Part shown: piece after piece, positions 1-5,139 of the stretch | Position numbering within the stretch: position 1 is the stretch's first letter | How the letters are laid out: every line of letters begins with the position of its first letter | NCBI GenBank assembly: GCA_005889285.1 | Contig: VBFF01000107.1 | Span: 1 to 5,391 of the forward strand | Length of the DNA stretch: 5,391 nt | Origin: Chloroflexota bacterium | Lineage (GTDB): Bacteria; Chloroflexota; Dormibacteria; CF-121 | Reading direction: 5' to 3' | Notes under the pieces: model-generated | What the model was told of the DNA's origin: nothing | What the model saw: only the letters and a program-made list of their open reading frames with translations | Database searches by the model: none | Program-made: the position numbers and the translations under genes

Positions 1-149
1 TAGCGTCGATCATCACCCTGCAGTGTCAGACCTGTAAGGAGCGCAACTACACCACCGTCAAGAACAAGAAGAACGACCCCGAACGGCTCGAGGTCAAGAA
101 GTTCTGCCCGCGGTGCCGGAAGCACACTGCCCACCGGGAAACCAAATAG
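1..149 (+). CDS. rpmG: 50S ribosomal protein L33, 5'-truncated by the window edge
   Basis: Small zinc-ribbon protein of the large ribosomal subunit. The readable frame begins at base 3 (bases 1-2 finish a codon that starts outside the window) and gives 48 residues up to the TAG at 147-149. Two CxxC pairs are visible, CQTC near the start and CPRC near the end, so this is the zinc-binding (C+) form of L33. The NYTT segment, the [11 protein letters not shown] stretch and the C-terminal HRETK are all typical of the family. L33 is normally about 50-55 residues, so only roughly the first 5-7 residues are missing. It lies just upstream of tRNA-Trp and secE, a common bacterial order. The identity is seen directly from the motifs; the start codon is not in the window. 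Confidence 0.95.
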   Translation, partial: ASIITLQCQTCKERNYTTVKNKKNDPERLEVKKFCPRCRKHTAHRETK

Positions 150-166
150 CGTGGCCGCAACCTTCT

Positions 167-172
167 TATACT
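167..172 (+). promoter_or_regulatory. Possible -10 box upstream of tRNA-Trp
   Basis: TATACT lies in the 41-base gap between rpmG and the tRNA, 18 bases before the mature tRNA 5' end, so a transcript would start around 178-180. I see no good TTGACA-like -35 box at 16-18 bp spacing (the bases there are AAATAG or similar). The same hexamer occurs in the better supported promoter at 2781-2786. It may serve tRNA-Trp and the secE-nusG genes, or be a chance match in an otherwise GC-rich gap. Confidence 0.35.
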
Positions 173-190
173 GTTGGCGCCGACCGGCAC

Positions 191-266
191 AGGGGTGTAG
201 CTCAGCTGGTAGAGCAGCGGTCTCCAAAACCGCGGGTCGGGCGTTCGAGTCGCTCCACCCCTGCCA
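191..266 (+). tRNA. trnW: tRNA-Trp (anticodon CCA)
   Basis: A complete cloverleaf of 76 bases can be folded by eye. The acceptor stem AGGGGTG (191-197) pairs with CACCCCT (256-262). The D arm has GCTC/GAGC. The anticodon stem GCGGT (217-221) pairs with ACCGC (229-233) around loop CTCCAAA, placing anticodon CCA at 224-226. The T arm has the loop TTCGAGT. The discriminator base is G263, as expected for bacterial tRNA-Trp, and the 3' CCA (264-266) is encoded in the DNA. It lies 18 bases upstream of secE, so it is probably cut from a transcript that also carries secE-nusG, or has its own promoter at 167-172. Confidence 0.97.
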
Positions 267-284
267 GACTCAGGTATAACTACG

Positions 285-545
285 ATGGCCAAAGCCGTTC
301 CGACGGAACCAAAGGCGAATAGAGTGCAACGCACAACGACTCCCGCGCCGCGCCGGGGCCTCATCCGCAACTTCGAGGACATCCTCGGCGAGCTCCGCAA
401 GGTGATCTGGCCCAGCTGGGGCGAGCTGCGCACGATGACGTTTGTCGTCATCGTGACCGTGGTAGTGGTATCGCTGATGCTCGGACTGATCGACTATGTC
501 TTGACCCAAACGCTCGTGAAACTGGAGTTCCCCAAAGTTGGCTGA
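285..545 (+). CDS. secE: Preprotein translocase subunit SecE
   Basis: Essential small subunit of the SecYEG channel, which moves unfolded proteins through or into the cytoplasmic membrane; SecE clamps the two halves of SecY. The 86-residue product has a basic, Pro/Thr-rich N-terminus (about 1-25), then the amphipathic cytoplasmic helix with the family signature ELRKVIWPSWGEL (about 36-48), then one hydrophobic membrane segment (about 51-73). This is the single-TM form seen in most bacteria, unlike the three-TM form of E. coli. The ATG at 285 is the only plausible start; a modest CAGG at 271-274 lies 10 bases upstream. The gene ends 8 bases inside the longest nusG reading frame, so the two are probably translationally coupled. 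Confidence 0.96.
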   Translation: MAKAVPTEPKANRVQRTTTPAPRRGLIRNFEDILGELRKVIWPSWGELRTMTFVVIVTVVVVSLMLGLIDYVLTQTLVKLEFPKVG

Positions 546-1296
546 TGCAGAGATGAACGGCACGCCGAAAGAGGCAAAGGGCACGCCCGCCGCGCCGGCG
601 AAAGCGCGCGGCCGCCGGCCCGCCCCGAAAGAAGCCGCTGAAGCCGGACGCGTCTGGACCGGCGAGCGCGTCACGGTCGGCGAAGGCCATCCGGCCCCAC
701 CCGAAACGCCATCCTCGCCGCCGGTCGCGCTTGTCCCCGAAGGTGAGGCCAAACCGGTCCCCGCTGAGGGTGAAGCGCACTGGTATGTCGTCCATGCCTA
801 CTCGGGCCACGAAGAGAAGGTGCGCAACAACCTGATGAAGCGCGTCGACTCGATGGACATGCACGATCGGATCTTCGAGGTGCTGGTACCCACGGAAGAC
901 GTCATCGAGATCAAGGACGGCCAGCGCCGTCACGTCGCCAAGCGAACCTTCCCCGGCTACATCCTGGTCAACATGATCATGTCGGACGAGTCCTGGTACG
1001 TCGTACGCAACACGCCGGGCGTCACCAGCTTCGTCGGTTCCGGCAACAAGCCGGTGCCGCTGCAGGAGAAGGAGATCAAGTCGATCCAGAAGCAGATCAA
1101 GGCCGAGGCGCCCAAGGTTCGCGTCGAGTACCAGGTGGGCGAGAACGTCCGCGTCATCGACGGGCCCTTCTCGGACTTCCACGGCAAGGTCGACGAGATC
1201 AACGCTGACAAGGGCAAGCTCAAGGTGCTGGTTAACATGTTCGGCCGCGAGACGCCGGTCGAGCTGGACCTTCTCCAGGTGGAGCGCCTGAAGTAA
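538..1296 (+). CDS. nusG: Transcription termination/antitermination factor NusG
   Basis: NusG binds the RNA polymerase clamp through its NGN domain, and its KOW domain contacts ribosomal protein S10 or Rho. The 252-residue product has a low-complexity, Pro/Ala/Glu/Lys-rich N-terminal extension (1-80). The NGN domain follows (about 81-185), starting [15 protein letters not shown] and including [11 protein letters not shown] and the [12 protein letters not shown] signature. The KOW domain (about 195-252) includes [17 protein letters not shown]. Typical NusG is near 180 residues, so the extension adds about 75. The TTG at 538 has GGAG at 524-527 ten bases upstream and overlaps secE by 8 bases. 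The ATG at 553 is an alternative start five codons later but has no clear Shine-Dalgarno. The stop TAA shares one base with the rplK ATG. Function is certain; the start is moderately sure. Confidence 0.95.
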   Translation: MADAEMNGTPKEAKGTPAAPAKARGRRPAPKEAAEAGRVWTGERVTVGEGHPAPPETPSSPPVALVPEGEAKPVPAEGEAHWYVVHAYSGHEEKVRNNLMKRVDSMDMHDRIFEVLVPTEDVIEIKDGQRRHVAKRTFPGYILVNMIMSDESWYVVRNTPGVTSFVGSGNKPVPLQEKEIKSIQKQIKAEAPKVRVEYQVGENVRVIDGPFSDFHGKVDEINADKGKLKVLVNMFGRETPVELDLLQVERLK

Positions 1297-1671
1297 TGGG
1301 CAAGAAGAAAGTCAAGGCCATGGTCAAGATCCAGATGGAGGCGGGCAAAGCCACGCCCGCGCCCCCGGTCGGCACCGCGCTCGGCCCGCACGGCGTCAAC
1401 ATCATGGAATTCGTCAAGACCTACAACGACCGCACCGCCTCGATGGCCGGCCAGGTGATCCCGGTCCGCCGCGGCTCTGCTGAAGAAGGCGGCTGGCGTG
1501 GAGAAGGGCTCGGCCAAGCCGAACAAAGAGAAGGTCGGCAAGGTCAGCACGCAGCAGGTGCGCGAGATCGCCCAGCTCAAGCTCAAAGACCTCAATGCCT
1601 ACGACGTCGAGGCAGCGATGAAGATGATCGAGGGAACGGCACGATCGCTCGGCATCGAGGTATCTGCCTGA
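1296..1671 (+). pseudogene. rplK: 50S ribosomal protein L11 gene with an internal 53-bp deletion and frameshift
   Basis: L11 binds 23S rRNA at the GTPase-associated centre. The ATG at 1296 opens 57 good L11 residues (motifs [22 protein letters not shown], in part), ending in GQVIPV at base 1466. The rest of L11 resumes in the +1 frame at 1468: 67 residues running [20 protein letters not shown] through [15 protein letters not shown] to the TGA at 1669-1671. Between them the conserved strand with the family core ITVYxDRSFTFxTKTPP is missing. Adding 53 bases gives 429 bases and 142 residues, the usual L11 length, so a single deletion fits exactly. Both remaining halves look well conserved, which suggests a recent lesion or an assembly error rather than an old pseudogene. 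GGAG at 1281-1284 is the likely ribosome binding site. In the 5' frame translation continues without a stop into rplA. Confidence 0.88.
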
Positions 1672-2375
1672 TGCCGCAGGCGCGTGGCAAGAAATACAAG
1701 GAAGCCGCCAAGGCGATCGAGCGCACCGAGCAGTACGCGCCCGATGATGCGGTGCGGCTGGTGCTGAAGAGCTCGACCTCGAAATTCGACGGCTCGATCG
1801 AGGCGCACCTGCGGCTGGGCGTCGACCCGCGGCATGCCGACCAGATGGTGCGAGGCTCGGTGGTCTTGCCGCACGGCACCGGCAAGAAGCGCCGCGTGCT
1901 GGTGTTCGCCACGGGCGAGAAGGCCCGCGAGGCGACGGAGGCCGGTGCCGACTACGTTGGCGCCGATGACCTGGTCAAGCGGATCCAGGAAGGCTGGCTC
2001 GACTTCGACGTCGCGCTCGCGACCCCCGACATGATGGGTCAGGTCGGCCGCCTCGGCAAGATTCTTGGGCCGCGTGGCCTGATGCCGAACCCGCGCGCCG
2101 GCAGCGTCACCTTTGATATTGGCCGCGCGGTCAAGGACATCCAGGGTGGCCGCATCGAATACCGGGTCGACAAGACCGGCATCATCCACACCAACATCGG
2201 TAAGGCCTCCTACAGCGAGGCGCAGCTGAAGGACAATTTCGTTGCCCTGATGGATGCGGTGGTGCGTGCCAAGCCGAGCTCCGCCAAGGGGCAGTACCTG
2301 CGCTCCGTCTACCTCTCGCCGACGATGGGGCCGAGCGTGCCCGTAGACCCGGCCGCCGCCGGCCGGATGAGCTAG
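1671..2375 (+). CDS. rplA: 50S ribosomal protein L1
   Basis: L1 forms the mobile stalk of the 50S subunit that helps move E-site tRNA, and in many bacteria represses its own operon by binding the mRNA. The 234-residue product is full length (family about 225-235). It begins [12 protein letters not shown], has domain I with the [20 protein letters not shown] stretch (39-58), domain II with [15 protein letters not shown] (66-80), and the L1 signature near 124-142 with [16 protein letters not shown]. The C-terminal part has GIIHTNIGK and [15 protein letters not shown] (209-223). The ATG at 1671 overlaps the L11 stop (TGATG) and has GAGG at 1657-1660 ten bases upstream. Because of the rplK deletion the same frame stays open back to 1296, so automated callers may report a 359-residue protein; the true L1 start is almost certainly 1671. 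Confidence 0.95.
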   Translation: MPQARGKKYKEAAKAIERTEQYAPDDAVRLVLKSSTSKFDGSIEAHLRLGVDPRHADQMVRGSVVLPHGTGKKRRVLVFATGEKAREATEAGADYVGADDLVKRIQEGWLDFDVALATPDMMGQVGRLGKILGPRGLMPNPRAGSVTFDIGRAVKDIQGGRIEYRVDKTGIIHTNIGKASYSEAQLKDNFVALMDAVVRAKPSSAKGQYLRSVYLSPTMGPSVPVDPAAAGRMS

Positions 2376-2393
2376 CCACAATCCAGGCGGCCG

Positions 2394-2780
2394 ATGGCTA
2401 ACACGAAAACCGGTGATCCCGCCGTCGATACCTTCCTCAAGGGCTACTCGCCGCAGGTGCGCGAGATCGCCGTCAAGGCCCGCGAGGTGATCCTCTCGGT
2501 GCTGCCGGAGGCAAGCGAGAAGGTATATCCCGGTTGGAAAGTCATCCAGTACGCCACCGGTGCCGACATGAAGTCGGTGTTCGCCGCCATCTCGCCGCAG
2601 CGCGAGCGGGTGAACCTCGGCCTGGCCAACGGCGTCGACCTTAAGGACCCCGACGGGTTGCTCGAGGGCGACGGGAAAGCCATCCGCCACCTGAAGTTGA
2701 CGTCGGCAGAGGCCGCGGGCGCACCCGCGGTGCGCGAGCTGGTTCGCGGCGCGCTGCACGCATTGCGCAACGGCGCCTGA
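2394..2780 (+). CDS. DUF1801 (YdhG-like) domain protein
   Basis: A 128-residue soluble protein with no signal peptide or membrane segment. An N-terminal helical part (about 8-38, DTFLKGYSPQVREIAVKAREVI) is followed by the DUF1801 core: VYPGWKVIQYATG (44-56), VFAAISPQRERVNLGLANG (62-80) and DPDGLLEGDGKAIRHLKL (85-102). I recognise these as the DUF1801/YdhG-like fold. Members are poorly characterised; a Bacillus relative has been linked to iron delivery, but that role should not be transferred here. The start ATG has AGGCGG at 2385-2390 only 3 bases away, a weak ribosome binding site. It lies 18 bases after rplA in the same direction, so it is probably cotranscribed. The position between rplA and rplJ is unusual. 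Its stop codon TGA is part of the extended -10 promoter of rplJ. Confidence 0.82.
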   Translation: MANTKTGDPAVDTFLKGYSPQVREIAVKAREVILSVLPEASEKVYPGWKVIQYATGADMKSVFAAISPQRERVNLGLANGVDLKDPDGLLEGDGKAIRHLKLTSAEAAGAPAVRELVRGALHALRNGA

Positions 2781-2786
2781 TATACT
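2778..2786 (+). promoter_or_regulatory. Extended -10 promoter for the L10 leader-rplJ-rplL unit
   Basis: TGATATACT gives a TGn extension plus the -10 hexamer TATACT (2781-2786). No good -35 box is visible at 16-18 bp spacing (bases near 2758-2763 read ACGCAT); TTGCGC at 2763-2768 is too close. Extended -10 promoters often do without a strong -35. Transcription would begin around 2792-2794, shortly before the L10 leader fold, which is where a leader promoter is expected. The TGA of the motif is also the stop codon of the DUF1801 gene. Confidence 0.5.
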
Positions 2787-2850
2787 CGCACTCCACAACT
2801 GAATAGCCGAAGACCGCTGGTGCCGGTAAGACCGGCTTAATGTCCCAGCG

Positions 2851-2886
2851 CAGGCGAGCAGGATGCAGTAAGGGCCTCCTCGCCTG
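2851..2886 (+). promoter_or_regulatory. Antiterminator hairpin of the L10 leader
   Basis: CAGGCGAG (2851-2858) is the exact reverse complement of CTCGCCTG (2879-2886), giving 8 perfect base pairs directly abutting the L10-binding outer stem that ends at 2850. The 3' arm uses bases that also form the 5' arm and loop of the terminator at 2875-2907, so both structures cannot form at once. This is the layout of a transcription attenuator. Confidence 0.72.
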
Positions 2887-2907
2887 TTGAGCGAAGGAGG
2901 TTTTTTT
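2875..2907 (+). terminator. Intrinsic terminator/attenuator overlapping the rplJ ribosome binding site
   Basis: CCTCC (2875-2879) pairs with GGAGG (2896-2900), continued by TCGC (2880-2883) with GCGA (2891-2894) around one bulged A (2895). The loop is CTGTTGA (2884-2890), and seven T residues follow (2901-2907). This is the only hairpin in the window with a real T-tract. The 3' arm contains AAGGAGG (2894-2900), the ribosome binding site of rplJ 8 bases before its TTG start, so the hairpin could stop transcription and also hide the ribosome binding site on transcripts that escape. Confidence 0.85.
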
Positions 2908-2908
2908 A

Positions 2909-3490
2909 TTGGCCACGGGACTCAAGAAAGACGAGAAGATCGATAAGAAGGCGGAGAAGGCCGCGAGTGTCGCGGACATCACCGCTCGGCTGAAGGCATC
3001 ATCGACCGCCGTGCTCGCGGACTATCGCGGCATGACGGTGGGCCAGATGCGTGACTTGCGCAGCAAGCTGCGCGGTGGCGGCATCGAGATGATCGTGGTC
3101 AAGAACACGCTGGCGCGGCGCGCCGCGAAGGCGGCCGGCTACGAACCGCTCAACGCGGAGCTGGTCGGGCCGATCGCGATGCTGTTCGCCACCGACGATG
3201 TCTCGGCGCCCGCGCGGATCCTCAACGAGTACATCCGCGCCAACCGCAAGATGGTGATCAAGGCCGGCCTGCTCGAGGGCCAGGTGATCAAGGCCGATGC
3301 CGTCACGGAGCTGGCCGATCTGCCGTCGCGCGAGATCCTGCTGAGCCGCCTGCTGGGCGCGATGCAGGCCCCGCTGGGCAACCTCGCCAGCATCCTGCAA
3401 GCCCCCATGTCCACGCTCGCCCGCACGCTCGACGCCGTTCGTACACAAAAGGAATCGCAGTCACCGGCCGCCGCGGCGGCCGCAAGTTAG
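2909..3490 (+). CDS. rplJ: 50S ribosomal protein L10
   Basis: L10 anchors the L7/L12 dimers to the 50S subunit and binds 23S rRNA next to L11; as the L10-L12 complex it is also the likely ligand of the leader upstream. The 193-residue product has a lysine-rich start (LKKDEKIDKKAEK), then the conserved N-terminal rRNA-binding domain: VLADYRGMTVGQMRDLRSKL (35-54), IEMIVVKNTLARRAA (59-73), LVGPIAMLFA (85-94). The C-terminal helix that carries L12 dimers is about 139-178, and the tail is Ala-rich (187-192). The start is TTG at 2909; AAGGAGG at 2894-2900 with 8-base spacing strongly supports it, and no ATG fits better. The start gives roughly ten residues more than the shorter family members. Its stop TAG overlaps the rplL Shine-Dalgarno. 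Confidence 0.96.
   Translation: MATGLKKDEKIDKKAEKAASVADITARLKASSTAVLADYRGMTVGQMRDLRSKLRGGGIEMIVVKNTLARRAAKAAGYEPLNAELVGPIAMLFATDDVSAPARILNEYIRANRKMVIKAGLLEGQVIKADAVTELADLPSREILLSRLLGAMQAPLGNLASILQAPMSTLARTLDAVRTQKESQSPAAAAAAS
3465..3482. repeat. 18-bp perfect palindrome at the 3' end of rplJ
   Basis: The 18 bases are their own reverse complement and would fold in RNA as a 7-bp GC hairpin with a CGCG loop. They code for part of the Ala run near the C-terminus of L10 and end 7 bases before the GGAGG of rplL. The pattern may simply come from alternating GCC/GCG alanine codons, or may slow or process the transcript between rplJ and rplL. Confidence 0.4.
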
Positions 3491-3499
3491 GAGGAACCA

Positions 3500-3889
3500 A
3501 TGGCAAAGGTCAGTGTCGACGATTTCGTCTCTTCGTTGAAGGAATGGACCGTGGTGGACGTGATGAACGCCATCAAGGCGATCGAAACCGAGTTCGGCGT
3601 GACGGCGGCGGCCCCGGTCGCCGTGGCGGCGGCGCCGGCTGGCGGCGGTGCAGCCGCAGCCGCACCGGAAGCCGAGCAGACCGAGTTCCAGGTGGTGCTG
3701 ACCTCGCCGGGCGACGCCAAGATCGGCGTGATCAAGGTCGTCCGCGAGATCACCGGCCTGGGTCTCAAGGAAGCCAAGGACCTGGTCGACCAGGCGCCCA
3801 AGCCGGTCAAGCAGGGCGTCAACCGGGAAGAGGCCGAGGGCGTCCTCAAGAAGCTGAAGGACGCGGGCGCTGGCGCGGAAATCAAGTAG
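3500..3889 (+). CDS. rplL: 50S ribosomal protein L7/L12
   Basis: L12 is the multi-copy stalk protein that recruits and stimulates translational GTPases such as EF-Tu, EF-G and IF2. The 129-residue product has the N-terminal dimerisation domain that binds L10 (about 1-33, [21 protein letters not shown]), a flexible Ala/Gly/Pro hinge (about 36-60), and the globular C-terminal domain (about 61-129). That domain has the factor-binding segment [20 protein letters not shown] (74-93) and [12 protein letters not shown]. The length is near the top of the usual 120-130 range because of the long hinge. The ATG at 3500 has GGAGG at 3490-3494, 5 bases upstream, which starts on the last base of the rplJ stop codon. 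It is cotranscribed with rplJ and the strong ribosome binding site fits the need for several L12 copies per L10. Confidence 0.97.
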   Translation: MAKVSVDDFVSSLKEWTVVDVMNAIKAIETEFGVTAAAPVAVAAAPAGGGAAAAAPEAEQTEFQVVLTSPGDAKIGVIKVVREITGLGLKEAKDLVDQAPKPVKQGVNREEAEGVLKKLKDAGAGAEIK

Positions 3890-3901
3890 GCAGAAGGTAG
3901 C

Positions 3902-3928
3902 GCCGGCGCGGCCGAGTACCGCGCCGGC
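3902..3928 (+). terminator. Perfect 10-bp hairpin between rplL and corA, no T-tract
   Basis: GCCGGCGCGG (3902-3911) pairs perfectly with CCGCGCCGGC (3919-3928) around a 7-base loop CCGAGTA. It lies 12 bases after the rplL stop and ends 4 bases before the GTG of corA. No run of T follows, so a classical intrinsic terminator is doubtful; it could be a GC-hairpin terminator of a high-GC organism, a 3' stabiliser of rplJL mRNA, or a block to corA translation. Confidence 0.55.
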
Positions 3929-3932
3929 CAAC

Positions 3933-4931
3933 GTGGCGGACCGAGAGGGGGACAAGGCCCAGGGCTCGATCCGCCACATCGTCGCGACCGATGGCCCACC
4001 GCTCGATGCCACGCCGGACAGCCTGCTCGCCTGCCTTACGAAGGGAAAGCAGGGATTCTGGCTGGACATCGAGAACCCGGGTGACGACGACTACGCGCTG
4101 CTCGAGAAGACGTTCGGGTTTCACCCCCTGACCCTGGAGGACATCCGCCACCAGAACCAGCGGCCCAAGGTCGATGAATACCCCGGATACGCGTTCGTCG
4201 TTCTCTTCACCGCTGAGTTGGAGGGCAAGCGGGCCCAGGTTCGCGAGCACCACCTCTACGTGTCACCCCAGTACCTGGTCAGTGTCCATATCGAGCCGTC
4301 CGATCCGCTGAACCGGCTACGGGAGCGGATCAAGGCCAACCCCGACCTCACGCGGCGGAGCCTCCCGTTCCTGTTCTACCTGGTGGTCGACCAACTGGTC
4401 GATTCGCTGTTCCCCGTGCTGGAGCAGCTCGACGACGCCACGGACGAGCTGGAGGACCGCATCATCGACCAGCCGGACACTTCGGCCCTGACCGAGCTGT
4501 CCGATCTGAAGCGAACGGTCGTCGACCTGCGCAAGGTCCTCGGCGCCCAGCGCGACGTGTTCCAGCGCCTGACGACGCGCGCCGTCGGCGACCCCGGCGA
4601 GAAGGAGATGTCGATCTACTACCGGGATGTCTACGACCACCTGGTCCGCCAGTACGAGACGGTCGACTCGCTGCGCGACCTGCTGACCAGCGCCATGGAC
4701 GTCTACCTCTCGACCGTCTCGAACCGGCTGAACCTGCGAATCACCCGGCTGACGGTCTTCGCCACGCTCTTTCTGCCCTTGACGTTCATCACCGGCTTCT
4801 TCGGGATGAACTTCGCCTGGCTGGTGGCCCACATTGCGCCCGCCTGGACCTTCTGGCTGCTGGCGGTCGGGGTCATGGTCGGGACGACTGCCCTGCAACT
4901 TCTCTATTACCGCCGAAGCGGCTGGCTCTAG
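3933..4931 (+). CDS. corA: CorA-family magnesium/cobalt transporter
   Basis: Homopentameric channel of the cytoplasmic membrane for Mg2+ and related divalent cations. The 332-residue product has a large cytoplasmic N-terminal domain (about 1-265) with GFWLDIENPGDDDYALLEKTF-type start (41-61), HPLTLEDIRHQNQRPKVDEY (64-83) and the long stalk helix (about 230-272, ending NRLNLRITRLTVFATLFLP). TM1 follows (about 273-292). The family-defining GMN motif is at 291-293 (FFGMNFAWL), then TM2 (about 303-325) and the basic tail YYRRSGWL. Length is normal for CorA. The GTG at 3933 is the only good start before the conserved region, but there is no clear Shine-Dalgarno; a strong hairpin ends 4 bases upstream. 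The short outer loop after GMN (FAWLVAHIAPAW) lacks the acidic residues found in some CorA proteins, so ion selectivity is open. Its place after rplL, where rpoB often lies, is unusual. Confidence 0.93.
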   Translation: MADREGDKAQGSIRHIVATDGPPLDATPDSLLACLTKGKQGFWLDIENPGDDDYALLEKTFGFHPLTLEDIRHQNQRPKVDEYPGYAFVVLFTAELEGKRAQVREHHLYVSPQYLVSVHIEPSDPLNRLRERIKANPDLTRRSLPFLFYLVVDQLVDSLFPVLEQLDDATDELEDRIIDQPDTSALTELSDLKRTVVDLRKVLGAQRDVFQRLTTRAVGDPGEKEMSIYYRDVYDHLVRQYETVDSLRDLLTSAMDVYLSTVSNRLNLRITRLTVFATLFLPLTFITGFFGMNFAWLVAHIAPAWTFWLLAVGVMVGTTALQLLYYRRSGWL

Positions 4932-4952
4932 GGACCAATTTCGCCCGGGAGA

Positions 4953-4974
4953 GGCTGCCTAAGCTTTGGCAGCC
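4953..4974 (+). other. 7-bp hairpin downstream of corA
   Basis: GGCTGCC (4953-4959) pairs perfectly with GGCAGCC (4968-4974) around TAAGCTTT. It begins 21 bases after the corA stop. There is no T-tract after it, so it may be a weak terminator or an mRNA-processing hairpin between corA and the small ORF at 5005. Confidence 0.45.
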
Positions 4975-5004
4975 CGGCGCCGTTGTTCCCTGCGGAGGGC
5001 AAGG

Positions 5005-5139
5005 ATGTTCCGCTGGATGGTGTTCTTCATGCTGATTCTGGCCGGGATCCTGGCCTTCGTCACCTGGGTCATGGGGATCCCGATTCCGGGCCTTTCCCAA
5101 TTCGGGATTCAGCAACCGACGTCGCCCTTCGGGCCCTGA
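5005..5139 (+). CDS. Putative 44-residue single-pass membrane microprotein
   Basis: I do not recognise this gene. The reading frame runs from ATG at 5005 to TGA at 5137-5139. Its start is backed by one of the best ribosome binding sites in the window, GGAGGG at 4994-4999, 5 bases away. The product starts MFRWMVFFMLILAGILAF, so a basic residue (R3) is followed by about 20 strongly hydrophobic residues (4-23 or so). A Pro/Gly-rich, nearly uncharged tail follows: IPIPGL, then FGIQQPTSPFGP. R3 is the only charged residue, suggesting an N-in, C-out membrane helix or an uncleaved signal anchor. It lies 73 bases after corA in the same direction, with a hairpin between, so it may be cotranscribed. 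A small regulator of a nearby membrane protein is possible but is guesswork. It could also be a chance ORF. Confidence 0.6.
   Translation: MFRWMVFFMLILAGILAFVTWVMGIPIPGLSQFGIQQPTSPFGP

Larger units (their letters stand above)
2809..2908 (+). promoter_or_regulatory. Ribosomal protein L10 leader (autoregulatory mRNA leader)
   Basis: This leader matches the known L10 leader in sequence pattern and layout. An outer stem CGCTGG (2815-2820) pairs with CCAGCG (2845-2850). It encloses an apical hairpin GCCGGT (2822-2827)/ACCGGC (2831-2836). An asymmetric internal loop with TTAATGTC (2837-2844) lies on the 3' side, the conserved kinked region to which the L10(L12)4 complex binds in other bacteria. 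The upstream GAAGACC and downstream TTAATGTCC blocks are typical. The next base after the outer stem starts an antiterminator, and a terminator follows just before rplJ. By analogy with Bacillus, excess L10-L12 complex would bind here, favour the terminator and lower rplJL expression. The fold is seen in the sequence; the regulation is inferred. Confidence 0.85.

Noticed and set aside
113..322. Plus-strand open frame running through tRNA-Trp
   Set aside because: It reads across the tRNA gene and the ends of rpmG and secE; these features explain the sequence.
1464..1671. Programmed ribosomal frameshift in rplK
   Set aside because: A simple frameshift would keep the intervening codons. Here about 18 conserved residues are absent, and there is no slippery run such as AAAAAAA at the junction, so a deletion explains the data better.
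2351..2364. GGCCG-CCGC-CGGCC inverted repeat at the end of rplA as a terminator
   Set aside because: Only 5 bp, inside the coding region, with no T-tract; it follows from Ala/Gly codons in GC-rich sequence.
1599..2798. Long minus-strand open frame of 399 codons opposite rplA and the DUF1801 gene
   Set aside because: It mirrors well-supported plus-strand genes in GC-rich DNA, has low-complexity composition and no recognisable domain; it is a codon-bias shadow.
4317..4898. Minus-strand open frame opposite corA
   Set aside because: It lies entirely within the CorA coding region, and its composition (rich in Gln, Asp, Arg, Val) is that of an antisense shadow.
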